This document shows, piece by piece, positions 42,693-51,312 of a stretch of DNA of 64,000 nt. A program made the position numbers and the translations under genes. The stretch comes from JABWBD01 sp040768665 (lineage in GTDB: Bacteria; Planctomycetota; Planctomycetia; Pirellulales; Thermoguttaceae): NCBI GenBank assembly GCA_040768665.1, contig JAXGMN010000053.1:22786-86785 (forward strand), read 5' to 3'. Position 1 is the first letter of the stretch. Each line of letters starts with the position of its first letter. Under the pieces are notes generated by a model that saw only the letters and a program-made list of their open reading frames with translations, was not told where the DNA came from and did not search any database.

Positions 42693-42996
42693 CGCTCGCT
42701 GACTTGCATTTCTCCCGGCGGTGACACGCCAACCTTGTAGGAGTTACAGGACGTAACGATAAGGACATCATGTCGGAGGCGGGCTGAGTCGGACGCCCGT
42801 ACCCTCGGCAAGAGAGACCAAGGACTGGTTGCCAGGGCAGAAATGGTCGGTACCTGCTTCTGGGTGTAGCTCCCTACCGTCGCATTCCAGCGATGTTCGC
42901 CAGGCTTGGCTCTTCTCCTTCCCGCTGCGATTGCCCTTATCGCCATTCCCGTCTCACCCCGAGAAGGACACAGGACGTGTCCAAGGAGAAGAATCG

Positions 42997-43743
42997 ATGG
43001 CAGCGAAACCCCTCATTGGATTGAATGCCGACTTTCGTTCGGCCCGCAAGGATGCGCCCGCGTTCACGTACGTCGCGGCTGGGTACTACGATTGCCTGAC
43101 GAAAGTGGGTGCGGTGCCGATCATCATCCCACCGATGACCGACAAGGATGATCTGGATCGAATTCTGAATCTGCTGGACGGGGTTGTGCTCGTCGGCGGC
43201 GCCGACCTGGACCCGCGGCGCGACGGCTTCATGCTCCACCCCTCGGTCCGCCCGCTCGAATCACGACGAGAGGATTTCGACCGCTTGCTGATGAACAAAA
43301 TCGCTTGCCGCCGGATGCCGGTGTACGGAATCGGGACGGGCATGCAACTGCTCAACGTTTCCCAGGGAGGCAATCTTTTCCTCCACATCCCCGAGGACTC
43401 GCCCAGAGCCATTCCGCATCAGGACGCGATGGACCCGGCCCACCGCCACGCCCTGGAAGTCATGCCCGGATCGCTCATGGAGCGGGTGTACGGCGACGGT
43501 GAAATCCGCGTCAACAGCATGCACCACATGGCAGTTGACGACGTGGCGCCCGGCTTCGCCGTGACAGCGCGCTGTCCGGATGGGATAACCGAAGCGATTG
43601 AAAGCACATTGGGCGATTGGTTCGCTTTGGGCACCCAGTTCCACCCGGAAGCCACCTCGGCTTCAGCCCTGGACCTGAGGATCTTTGAAGAGTTCGTCTT
43701 GGGCGTCACCGGCGCCGTCTGCGAAATGCGGATGGTGGCCTAG
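42997..43743 (+). CDS. Peptidase C26 / glutamine amidotransferase-like protein lacking the catalytic cysteine
   Basis: A 248-residue protein with ATG at 42997 after AAGGAGAAGAATCG. It follows the PuuD-like class I amidotransferase fold (gamma-glutamyl-gamma-aminobutyrate hydrolase, PF07722): GLNADFR start, VVLVGGADLDP strand, and nucleophile elbow region VYGIGTGMQLLN. In active members this last motif is G-I-C-R-G-M-Q; here position 113 is Gly rather than Cys, while His216 and Glu218 (FHPEA) are kept. So the amidase reaction is unlikely. It may be a binding or regulatory protein. It is followed after about 165 bases by an AnmK-like gene that also lacks key motifs. Confidence 0.85.
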   Translation: MAAKPLIGLNADFRSARKDAPAFTYVAAGYYDCLTKVGAVPIIIPPMTDKDDLDRILNLLDGVVLVGGADLDPRRDGFMLHPSVRPLESRREDFDRLLMNKIACRRMPVYGIGTGMQLLNVSQGGNLFLHIPEDSPRAIPHQDAMDPAHRHALEVMPGSLMERVYGDGEIRVNSMHHMAVDDVAPGFAVTARCPDGITEAIESTLGDWFALGTQFHPEATSASALDLRIFEEFVLGVTGAVCEMRMVA

Positions 43744-43808
43744 CGGCCCCGGCGTCCACTCGATAGGATTTCCGGCCGCGACAGACCACGGCTTGAGGCC
43801 CAGCAAGA

Positions 43809-43890
43809 TGGGGGCCAGGCTCCCGCACGCGTGCCGGTTTTCGAGTTTTTTTTCAACAAGCGGGAGCCGATCCCCGTTTTGCCGGGGCCT
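43809..43890. repeat. REP-like element between the C26-like and AnmK-like genes
   Basis: An inner 8-bp inverted repeat GGCTCCCG (43818-43825) / CGGGAGCC (43861-43868) encloses a loop with a T-run, and the element ends with ATCCCCGTTTTGCCGGGGCC. The ends match the GGGACAGG/CCCCGTTTTG family seen at 14571 and 23871. Confidence 0.6.
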
Positions 43891-43909
43891 TTACTGGGAA
43901 AGGGATTTC

Positions 43910-45193
43910 ATGGCAACCATCCTACGGTTCGACCCCGGCCATGCGGCCGAGGATCGCCGATGGGTCGTGGGAGTCCACGTCTCGTCTCGCTGCCGGCGCG
44001 TTTCTGCCGCCGCGGTCGCCGCAGTGGGACGAGGCCTGGACGTGAGTCTGCATATCGCAGGCGGGGTCACCAACGACGTTCCGGCAGAGATCGCCGACCT
44101 GTTTGACCCGATTGCTCATTCCGCTACCGCTTTGACCGGTCTGCCCCAACGCATTGCTTTGATCAAGACGGCATTGGCCGAACTCCAGGCGGCAGCCGTG
44201 TTGGATCTGATGGAGAAGGTTCAGCTTGCCCCCGGACGGATCCTGGCCGCAGGGGTGCTCGAACCGGGACTGTGGCACGCCGAGGGTACCGGGCAGCGGA
44301 CCTATTGGGAACTTTCCGATGCCGCGTGCCTGGCCGAATTGACCGGACTGAATGTTATCGACGCTTTTCCTGCTCGGGACACCGCGCGAGGAGGGCTTGG
44401 AGGCCGCTTGACGGCCCTTCCCCAGTGGCTTTTTCTCCGTTCCTCGCATCGAACGCAGCTTCTGTTGGATCTCGGCCGGACGGCGCGCCTGACATGGCTG
44501 CCGCCCGGCTTGGGGGCCGGTTCGGCCGGCCGCATCGCTGCGATCGATATTGGTCCGGGCACCGAACTGCTCGACCTGCTCACCCGGCGGCTCAGCGGTG
44601 GCAAATACCCATTTGATCACGGAGGGCGACTTGGGGTTCAGGGACGGCAAGTCCCCGAACTGGTCGACCAGTGGCTTTCCAATCCCTATTTTCAGATGCC
44701 GGCGCCCCGATGGAGCCCGTACGGCGTCGACGCGATGCCGTTCTTCCAAACCGCCATGGAACAGGCGGTCGATGCCGGCTGGTCTGTCAGAGAAATGCTC
44801 TGCAGCGCCGCACATTTCATCGCCGAGGCGACGGTTCAAACGATACGACAGTTCCTGCCGGAGAACTGCCTGTCCGGGCAGGTTCTCGTTGCCGGTGGCG
44901 GACAACACAACGGCATGCTGCTCCGGGAAATCGGCATTCGCATGCCGAAAGCAGAACTGCTGCGGCTAAGCGAGGTGGGCATCGCCAGCGAGACGTTCGA
45001 TGCGGCGGCGGCCGGGGTGCTGGCGCTTTTGCACCTGGATCAAGTCCCGGCGAATCCGCCGTTGGTAACCGGCGCGGAGTTGTGCCGCGTTCTTGGACGA
45101 CTTACACCAGGCTCGCCTCAGAATTGGCAACGCCTCCTGAACGAACTCACCGGCACAACCCCGTCAGTGCGACCACTCCGAAGTGCCCTGTAG
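43910..45193 (+). CDS. Degenerate anhydro-N-acetylmuramic acid kinase (AnmK)-like protein
   Basis: A 427-residue protein from ATG 43910 (GGGAAAGGG upstream). It aligns along the AnmK fold (PF03702): NVIDAFPARDTARGGLGGRL corresponds to the V-x-D-F-R-x-R-D-x-A-x-G-G-Q-G-A-P-L motif with catalytic Asp157 kept, IDIGPGTELLD to the D-T-G-P-G-N motif, and LSNPYFQMPAPRWSPYG to the substrate-side motif. However, the N-terminal phosphate-binding motif G-T-S-x-D-G is absent (GVHVSSRCRRVS instead), the C-H-G-Q-T motif is replaced by GLWHAEG, and N-I-G-G-I-A-N by DLGRTARL. True AnmK recycles peptidoglycan sugars. This member probably cannot bind ATP normally and may be a sugar-binding or scaffold protein. 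Confidence 0.75.
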   Translation: MATILRFDPGHAAEDRRWVVGVHVSSRCRRVSAAAVAAVGRGLDVSLHIAGGVTNDVPAEIADLFDPIAHSATALTGLPQRIALIKTALAELQAAAVLDLMEKVQLAPGRILAAGVLEPGLWHAEGTGQRTYWELSDAACLAELTGLNVIDAFPARDTARGGLGGRLTALPQWLFLRSSHRTQLLLDLGRTARLTWLPPGLGAGSAGRIAAIDIGPGTELLDLLTRRLSGGKYPFDHGGRLGVQGRQVPELVDQWLSNPYFQMPAPRWSPYGVDAMPFFQTAMEQAVDAGWSVREMLCSAAHFIAEATVQTIRQFLPENCLSGQVLVAGGGQHNGMLLREIGIRMPKAELLRLSEVGIASETFDAAAAGVLALLHLDQVPANPPLVTGAELCRVLGRLTPGSPQNWQRLLNELTGTTPSVRPLRSAL

Positions 45194-45319
45194 GTGCCGC
45201 TTGCCGAGCAGGGCTTGGAAATGCGCGTCGCGTTTGAATTCCGCGGCCCTCTTCGTCGCGACCCACGTGCTTCACTGCTCGTTGCCGTGCGGAGGTGAAT
45301 AATCCGGACCTTGGACGCC

Positions 45320-45344
45320 AGGTCCCGCTCGGCACGCGGGACCT
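45320..45344. repeat. GGTCCCGC-hairpin repeat, copy 1
   Basis: Reads AGGTCCCGCTCGGCACGCGG followed by GACCT, a hairpin with GGTCCCGC pairing with GCGGGACC. The same sequence with one change is at 45439-45463 in direct orientation, and a third copy is at 53770-53793. Confidence 0.8.
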
Positions 45345-45438
45345 ACTTGCGGATGCTGGTTGTTGCGGGGGCTGGGTGAGTCTAGCGTCAGGGACGACTC
45401 GGAGCGGGTCGGGATTTGCCAAGGTGACCGGCATTCCC

Positions 45439-45463
45439 AGGTCCCGCTCGGCAAGCGGGACCT
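45439..45463. repeat. GGTCCCGC-hairpin repeat, copy 2
   Basis: Reads AGGTCCCGCTCGGCAAGCGG then GACCT, 119 bases after copy 1 and in the same orientation. Confidence 0.8.
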
Positions 45464-45657
45464 ACCAGGCTGCAAAAAGAAGATAAGCTGGGGATTATGG
45501 GTCGCGGCTGCCGATGAGTAACACTGCCTGGGCCGGACTGCCCGGGTCACGGGCTGTCAATGGAGTGCTCCCGACATCAGTTGCAGGAAGCAATCGTTTG
45601 CGAGTGGCTCTCTGAGCTTGCCGACCTTAGCGACCTGAATGTTGGAGAGCACGGTTG

Positions 45658-46263
45658 ATGAATGCTTCGACTCCCCGGTACATCCTCTATTCCGATGCGG
45701 TCGATGGCCCCGAGAGCGGCCGTTGGCGGTTTCTGCTGCATGCTGCCGATTCCACCGAGCAAGTCGAGGCCGACGAACTCGAGCCGGGCGTGTATGGCGA
45801 ACGGCTCGAACTGCTGGCAGTGGTTCGCGGTCTGGAAGCCCTTGACCAGCCCTCTCTGGTCAGCCTGGTGACCTCCAGTGCATACGTTCGGGAGGGGATC
45901 CGCCACGGGCTGGCCGAATGGCGGCGCCGCGGTTGGTGCTGGGAATTCTTCGGCCAGATGGTCCCGGTCAAGAACCGGGATCTCTGGCGGCGGGTTGACC
46001 GGGCCCTGAAATTCCACCAAGTGGAATGCCGGGGCCGGAACTGGCGGTTCGATCCTCCCCACCTCTCCGAGCAGCCCCCGGAAGAGTTTCAGGAAGACTG
46101 CATCTTCCAGACGCATTCGGACCCGCCGATAGCGCTCGAAGCAGCGCCGCCGTCGATCCGGGCCGCGGCCCGTCGCCGATCGGGGGGCGCATGGTGGAGG
46201 AGGTGGACACGACAGATCCGTAGCGGCCTGTCGGCCCTAGTCCCGTCCCCGCACTTTGGGTAA
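45658..46263 (+). CDS. RNase H-like fold protein with incomplete active site
   Basis: A 201-residue protein from ATG 45658. The layout follows RNase HI: YILYSDAVDGPESGRWRFLL, YGERLELLAVVRGLEAL, LVTSSAYVREGIRHGLAEWR and the handle-like segment VPVKNRDLWRRVDRAL. Asp13 and Glu51 occupy two of the four acidic positions. The third, normally Asp in D-S-x-Y-V, is Ser73 (TSSAYV), and the fourth carboxylate near the C-terminus is not visible. Hydrolysis of RNA-DNA hybrids is therefore doubtful. A basic C-terminal tail (RRRSGGAWWRRWTRQIR) could bind nucleic acid. It lies 39 bases before glgB on the same strand. Confidence 0.75.
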   Translation: MNASTPRYILYSDAVDGPESGRWRFLLHAADSTEQVEADELEPGVYGERLELLAVVRGLEALDQPSLVSLVTSSAYVREGIRHGLAEWRRRGWCWEFFGQMVPVKNRDLWRRVDRALKFHQVECRGRNWRFDPPHLSEQPPEEFQEDCIFQTHSDPPIALEAAPPSIRAAARRRSGGAWWRRWTRQIRSGLSALVPSPHFG

Positions 46264-46302
46264 ATTATTCTGTTTGTATGGTCACGACGGACTGCTGAAC
46301 GC

Positions 46303-48528
46303 ATGGAGGTAAACGTGCGTACGACTGTGGAGTTGGATAAGGTTTGGCAACTGGTTGAAGGACGGCACGAAAACCCTTTTGAGCTGCTCGGCCCGCATGA
46401 GGTCGTTGACGGAGACCGGCGGGCCCTGGCCGTTCGGGCATTCCTTCCTCACTCCGTCCAGGCCTGGGTCGTCGATCCGGCACACGAACAGGTGATGCGG
46501 CCGATGCGCAGGATTCATCCAGCAGGCCTTTTCGAGGCGATCTGTCCGTCGGATGGCATCGATTCCAAGAAGCGTTACTTGTTGCAGGTGTCCCAAGAGG
46601 GGGGCAAGAGGGAGATCATGCACGATCCCTATTCATTCCCGCATCTCCTGACCGATTACGACCTGCACCTGCTGAACGAAGGACGCCACTGGCAGTGCTA
46701 CGATAAGCTGGGCGCTCAGGTCCGAACGATCGACGGTGTCGAGGGAGTCAACTTTGCCGTATGGGCGCCGAATGCCACGAGTGTGAGCATCGTCGGTGAC
46801 TTCAATGCGTGGGACGGCCGTCGGCATCCGATGCGTAAACATATACCGAGCGGTTTCTGGGAGCTGTTCATTCCGGGACTGGGCGACGGAGTGCTCTACA
46901 AGTACCAGATCCGTCATTTCGACCACGTTGGCGAGAAGTCCGATCCCTTCGGGTTTGCAGCCGAGGTGCCGCCCCGGACAGCGTCGAAAGTGGCCAACCT
47001 CAGCCGTTATGTGTGGCACGATCGGGAGTGGATGAACCGGCGGCGCGACACCGACTGGCTCCATCAGCCGCTCTCCTTCTACGAAGTTCACCTGGGGAGT
47101 TGGTGCCGGCCCGGCGATGATCCCGGCCGTTGGCTCACCTACCGTGAAACGGCCCACCAGTTGGTCGAGTACGTCAAGGAGATGGGCTACACGCACATCG
47201 AGTTGCTTCCGGTGGCCGAGCATCCGTTTTCGGCAAGCTGGGGGTACCAGATCGTGGGCTATTACGCGGTCACTTCCCGCTACGGTTCGCCCGAAGATTT
47301 CATGTATTTCGTCGATCTCTGCCACCAGAACGACATCGGCGTGGTTCTCGACTGGGTGCCCGCTCACTTTCCCCGCGACGGCCATGGCCTGCGCCGCTTC
47401 GACGGGACGGCGCTTTACGAGCATGCCGACCCGCGGCAGGGCGAACACCGCGACTGGGGCACCCACATCTTCAACTACGGCCGCCACGAGGTTCGCAACT
47501 TCCTGATCTCCAACGCGCTGTTCTGGATGGACAAGTACCATATCGACGGCATCCGTGTCGATGCGGTTGCGTCGATGCTTTATCTCGATTACAGCCGCCA
47601 CGACGGCGACTGGATCCCCAACGAATACGGCGGGCGCGAAAACCTGGCAGCCATCGGCTTTCTGAAGCAGCTCAACGAACAGGCACACTTGCAGTATCCC
47701 GGCGTGCTCACGATCGCCGAGGAATCGACCGCCTGGCCCGGAGTATCGCGCCCGACCTATCTCGGCGGGTTGGGTTTCAGTCTCAAGTGGAATATGGGCT
47801 GGATGAACGACACCCTCCGTTACATGCGCAAAGGCGCCATCCACCGGAAATACCATCACGACGAGCTGACGTTCAGCCTGATCTATGCCTTTCATGAAAA
47901 CTTCGTGCTGCCTCTCTCGCACGATGAGGTCGTCCACGGCAAAGGCTCGCTCCTGGACCAGGTGCCCGGCGATCTCTGGCAGAAATTTGCGAACCTGCGG
48001 ACGCTGTTCAGCTACATGTGGACCCATCCCGGCAAAAAGCTCCTGTTTATGGGAAGCGAATGGGGCCAATGGAACGAATGGGACTTCGACCGCAGCCTGC
48101 AATGGGATCTGCTGCAGTGGGATTCCCACATCGGGCTGCGGAAATGCGTCGCCGATCTCAACCGGCTCTACCGCAAAGAGAAGGCCCTGCACGAACTCGA
48201 CTTCGAAGGCGCGGGCTTCCAGTGGCTGGACTGCCACAACCACGAAGAGAGCACGCTGAGCTACATTCGATATGCGAAAGACCCGAAAGACTATCTCGTG
48301 GTCTGTGCGAACTTCACCCCCGTGCCGAGGCTGGAGCACCGCCTCGGGGTTCCGGATGCCTGCTGGTACGAAGAAATCTTCAACAGCGACTCGAGCTACT
48401 ATGGCGGCAGCAACGTCGGCAACGGTCCCGGCGTGACGGCCGACGAACTGCCCAGCCACGGGCGGCCCGCGTCGGTCGTTCTCAAGTTGCCGCCGCTGGC
48501 AACCGTGGTGCTCAAACCGCGGCACTGA
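46303..48528 (+). CDS. glgB: 1,4-alpha-glucan branching enzyme (GH13_9)
   Basis: A 741-residue enzyme that forms alpha-1,6 branches in glycogen. N-terminal CBM48-type domains (ENPFELLGPHEV, VNFAVWAPNATSVSIVGDFN) precede the (beta/alpha)8 barrel. Conserved regions are all present: I near DWVPAHFP; II GIRVDAVASMLYLDY with nucleophile Asp420; III TIAEEST with acid/base Glu473; IV LSHDEVVHGK. The Asp-Glu spacing of 53 equals that of E. coli GlgB. The start is ATG 46303 or, since GGAGGT lies inside the first codons (ATGGAGGTAAACGTG), possibly GTG at 46315. No other glycogen gene is adjacent, so it appears to be expressed alone or with the RNase H-like gene. Confidence 0.97.
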   Translation: MEVNVRTTVELDKVWQLVEGRHENPFELLGPHEVVDGDRRALAVRAFLPHSVQAWVVDPAHEQVMRPMRRIHPAGLFEAICPSDGIDSKKRYLLQVSQEGGKREIMHDPYSFPHLLTDYDLHLLNEGRHWQCYDKLGAQVRTIDGVEGVNFAVWAPNATSVSIVGDFNAWDGRRHPMRKHIPSGFWELFIPGLGDGVLYKYQIRHFDHVGEKSDPFGFAAEVPPRTASKVANLSRYVWHDREWMNRRRDTDWLHQPLSFYEVHLGSWCRPGDDPGRWLTYRETAHQLVEYVKEMGYTHIELLPVAEHPFSASWGYQIVGYYAVTSRYGSPEDFMYFVDLCHQNDIGVVLDWVPAHFPRDGHGLRRFDGTALYEHADPRQGEHRDWGTHIFNYGRHEVRNFLISNALFWMDKYHIDGIRVDAVASMLYLDYSRHDGDWIPNEYGGRENLAAIGFLKQLNEQAHLQYPGVLTIAEESTAWPGVSRPTYLGGLGFSLKWNMGWMNDTLRYMRKGAIHRKYHHDELTFSLIYAFHENFVLPLSHDEVVHGKGSLLDQVPGDLWQKFANLRTLFSYMWTHPGKKLLFMGSEWGQWNEWDFDRSLQWDLLQWDSHIGLRKCVADLNRLYRKEKALHELDFEGAGFQWLDCHNHEESTLSYIRYAKDPKDYLVVCANFTPVPRLEHRLGVPDACWYEEIFNSDSSYYGGSNVGNGPGVTADELPSHGRPASVVLKLPPLATVVLKPRH

Positions 48529-48575
48529 GTCCTGCTTCGACCAGGCGAACAACTCGCCCCGACTTCGGCCGGCTT

Positions 48576-49496
48576 TCAGTTCGGGTTGAACTGGTAATTC
48601 GGGTTGCGGATGTCAAAATCGGCGTCGGTGAAGCCGTTGTTCACTTTGAGATTGAGGTAGGTATACTCCTCGATCAAAGGCGGCTCCTCGCCCGGCTTGG
48701 TCGGCCAGTCTCGCGATTCGTAACGCAGCGGCAGGTTCAACTCGTCGTCGACAAAGATTCTCGCGATGTGGAAGAGAAAGTTGCGTCGCGGCACAGGATG
48801 CATCACCTGGATACAGGTGCACGTGCGGTCGTTGATCTTCGCCCCCTGGAAGAATTTCACTTCGCACTCGCCGTACTGCGAATCGCGCTGGCCGACCTCG
48901 ATCAGCCGCTTCACCAGATTGGCAATGCCGATTTCGGTGATCGGATAGCGCTGTCCGCGCATGGCAATGACACCCGTCGGCTCCAGCTCGACGGTTCCAA
49001 TAAGCTTGTTTTTCAGTCCCGGGGGATGGGCCCACATCTTGCCGTTGTTCTGGCCCTCGATCCAGATTACTTCTTGGCCCTTAATACTTGGGGGATCCAG
49101 GAAGTAAACGTAAACGCTGAACGGCTTCTGGCGAACCTTGAGGAACATGTACTCGTAGTCGCCGAGCGTCCCATCAAGCCGCTCGCGTTTCGCAACCGTG
49201 GCGGAGTAGTCGTGCAAGTTTTTGTCGACGTTTTCCAGACCCTGGTAAGCCCAACGCAGCGCCGGGGCCAGAGGATGCTCGTCGGCCTTGGCCGCGTCCG
49301 CCCCGAGACCCGTCGAGTTCGGCACGGGCATGGTCCGCTCAGCCACCCGCATCGGTGAAGAAGACTGGGGAACCTCTGCGATTGTCCCCGATGCTTGCTT
49401 TGCGGGAGCTGGCGACTGCCCCTCCGCAGAAGTCGACCAGGCAGCCATGCTGACCAGAACGGGCAGCCATCCGTGGCGGATCCATGAAAAATCCAT
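48576..49496 (-). CDS. Secreted DUF1571 domain protein
   Basis: About 306 residues from ATG 49496 (AAGGAGTG upstream). The signal peptide spans WLPVLVSMAAWSTSAEG. The DUF1571 signature follows: NVDKNLHDYSATVAKRERLD with K-R-E-R-x-D-G, VRQKPFSVYVYFLDPPSIKG, then KNKLIGTVELEPTG and PNYQFNPN at the end. The family is frequent in planctomycetes and related bacteria, and is LolA-like in predicted fold, suggesting lipid or lipoprotein handling in the periplasm, though no function is proven. It converges on glgB with a gap of about 47 bases. Confidence 0.9.
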   Translation of the reverse strand: MDFSWIRHGWLPVLVSMAAWSTSAEGQSPAPAKQASGTIAEVPQSSSPMRVAERTMPVPNSTGLGADAAKADEHPLAPALRWAYQGLENVDKNLHDYSATVAKRERLDGTLGDYEYMFLKVRQKPFSVYVYFLDPPSIKGQEVIWIEGQNNGKMWAHPPGLKNKLIGTVELEPTGVIAMRGQRYPITEIGIANLVKRLIEVGQRDSQYGECEVKFFQGAKINDRTCTCIQVMHPVPRRNFLFHIARIFVDDELNLPLRYESRDWPTKPGEEPPLIEEYTYLNLKVNNGFTDADFDIRNPNYQFNPN

Positions 49497-49736
49497 AAAA
49501 ACACTCCTTGCCCCACTCTTTAGATCGGTTCCTTCCTGGCTGGACGGAGGGATCTGTAGTCGAAACTTCGTCAAACTCCCGACTTCCGTCAGGGTCGTTA
49601 TCGCCGTTTTCCGCTGGCAAAATTAGAATGACTGTCTTTGACCGACGGCTTTTTCCAGACGCCGGCATTGTCGACATCCGATCCCACGCACAGCCAACCA
49701 TTTTACCCGGATACGCCTTCTTGAGGAGATCAGTTC

Positions 49737-50405
49737 GTGACGCAGCCCGAGGCCAAGCTGGCCACTATCGTTTCGATGCCGTTTCAGGAGAACACGCATA
49801 TTGCCTATTTTGCGGGGAGGAAAGACTGTCTGATCGTCGATCCCGGGCTGGAGCCAAACCTCATTCTGGAGTATCTCGATAAGCACCAACTCAAGCCGGC
49901 TGCAATCCTGATCACGCACGGTCACAGCGACCACATCGGCGGCAATGGAGTCGTTAAGAGGCGGTGGCCTGACTGCCCAATTGTCATTGGAGCCGAGGAT
50001 GCGTCGAAACTGACCGATCCGCGTCTGAATTTGTCGGCGGCGTTCGGTACCGCTGTCACGAGTCCCGCCGCCGATGTAACCGTGGTTGACGGCCAGACCT
50101 ACTCTGCCGCTGGTTTCGACCTTCAGGTGCTTGCGCTGCCCGGCCATTCCGCCGGGCACGTCGTTTATCTTTGGCGTGAGCACAAGCCGGCCATCGCCTT
50201 TGTCGGAGACGTTATCTTTGCGGGGAGTATCGGCCGGACCGATTTCCCGGACGGCGACTTCGAGGCACTGGCAGGAGGCATACGCCGAAAGATCTTCCGG
50301 CTGCCGGATGACACGCGACTCTACTCCGGTCACGGTCCGGTCACGACGGTCGGTGAAGAACGCCGTTACAATCCGTTCGTTGGAGAGCAGGGAGAATCGC
50401 TATAA
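49737..50405 (+). CDS. MBL-fold metallo-hydrolase (glyoxalase II-like)
   Basis: A 222-residue protein starting with GTG 49737 after GAGGAGATC. The zinc-binding motif is THGHSDHIGG (H-x-H-x-D-H), with further ligands in PGHSAGHVVYL, VGDVIFAGSIGRTD and the final SGHGP. This pattern of sites (GDxLFxxSIGRTD) is typical of the small glyoxalase-II-like/YcbL branch, which hydrolyses thioesters such as S-lactoylglutathione or related substrates. The gene is alone between oppositely oriented neighbours, 3 bases from the convergent J-domain-like gene. Confidence 0.9.
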   Translation: MTQPEAKLATIVSMPFQENTHIAYFAGRKDCLIVDPGLEPNLILEYLDKHQLKPAAILITHGHSDHIGGNGVVKRRWPDCPIVIGAEDASKLTDPRLNLSAAFGTAVTSPAADVTVVDGQTYSAAGFDLQVLALPGHSAGHVVYLWREHKPAIAFVGDVIFAGSIGRTDFPDGDFEALAGGIRRKIFRLPDDTRLYSGHGPVTTVGEERRYNPFVGEQGESL

Positions 50406-50408
50406 GGA

Positions 50409-51290
50409 TTACAGCAGCCAGAGAAGCACAAGGATCGGCAACAGCGCCAATCCCGCGAGAAGCCAAGCCGTGCGCTGAGGGCTGAGGAACTGTCCCTGCG
50501 GGACTTCTGAGAGTTTCACCAGCCGATCCTCCGTTTCCGCTAGCGCGGATTGCAGGGCTTCGATCCGTCCCACGAGGTGCTCCGGCCCGCTCGCCTCCCG
50601 ATGCGTCGAATAGGCCAACCGGCCAATCCCTCGAAGCACCGCGCGGCGCCGGTAGTGGTACGCGACGGTGCCAAACCAGAGACGAATTGTACGTGCGACA
50701 TCGCCCAGCCATGGTGGCCGCCACGAGCCGATCCCGCGTTTCGACGCGGCCTCGGCACTATTCTGAAGGGGGATCGGCCGAAGGGCCTGGTATCGGTGCA
50801 AGATCTCGTCGAGCCGGCAATACTGCTCGCAGAGTTCGTCGCGAAATCGCCCTTCGTTGACAACGTCGCTTCCCAGAGAGAGGTAGGCGCCCGGCAGTCG
50901 GAAGAACGTCAGCCACTGTCGCTCGGCTTCGAGTGTCGCATAGCGCACCGCCCCGCGAAGGCTTTGCGCAAAGGCGTCATCAGGTTCGCGTGAGCGCAGC
51001 CGCTCGGATTGTGTCGCGCGAAGCTCGTAGTTGTACGTGGTACGCGAAATCGGATCGAGCAGGCAAAGACGCGCCGCAGCCAGTTTGTTGAGGATCTGCT
51101 GCGACGCGTCTGCATTCGGGCCCGACTGATAAGTGCGCACATGCGCCATCTGTCGGTCTGCGGCCGCAGAAATCACATCCGGATCGATCTCATACAGGTT
51201 CAGCCCCAGCAGCCGGTAATGGTTCGGTGGTTGCTCTTGGGGCGGAATGCCGAGCCACTTGTAATAGGGGTCAAAGGGTTCGTCCATCAC
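50409..51290 (-). CDS. J-domain-like protein with C-terminal membrane anchor
   Basis: A 293-residue protein. The N-terminus FDPYYKWLGIPPQEQPPNHY, then RLLGLNLYEID and a helix with LNKLAAARLCLLDPISRTTY, resembles the planctomycete J-like domains that often precede kinase or FHA modules; the H-P-D motif of DnaJ is not present. The middle is helical and unmatched, and a coiled-coil stretch (LVGRIEALQSALAETEDRL) leads to a single C-terminal transmembrane helix AWLLAGLALLPILVLLWLL. It is probably tail-anchored with the J-like part in the cytoplasm. Its function is unknown. The stop is 3 bases from the MBL hydrolase stop. Confidence 0.8.
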   Translation of the reverse strand: MMDEPFDPYYKWLGIPPQEQPPNHYRLLGLNLYEIDPDVISAAADRQMAHVRTYQSGPNADASQQILNKLAAARLCLLDPISRTTYNYELRATQSERLRSREPDDAFAQSLRGAVRYATLEAERQWLTFFRLPGAYLSLGSDVVNEGRFRDELCEQYCRLDEILHRYQALRPIPLQNSAEAASKRGIGSWRPPWLGDVARTIRLWFGTVAYHYRRRAVLRGIGRLAYSTHREASGPEHLVGRIEALQSALAETEDRLVKLSEVPQGQFLSPQRTAWLLAGLALLPILVLLWLL

Positions 51291-51312
51291 AACCTGTCGT
51301 CCGCGGCCGGCT

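Larger units (their letters stand above)
42256..42996. other. 740-base intergenic region with promoter, palindrome and REP fragment
   Basis: It separates the divergent fusion gene and the C26-like gene. It holds a REP fragment at about 42350-42388 (CTGGGAGCCCGTCCCCGTTG), a palindrome at 42640-42656, and a promoter at 42665-42692. Open frames here do not resemble known proteins. Confidence 0.5.
45194..45657. other. Intergenic region with two GGTCCCGC hairpin repeats
   Basis: It contains the two hairpins at 45320-45344 and 45439-45463 and a partial relative near 45190-45215. No gene was recognised. Confidence 0.55.
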
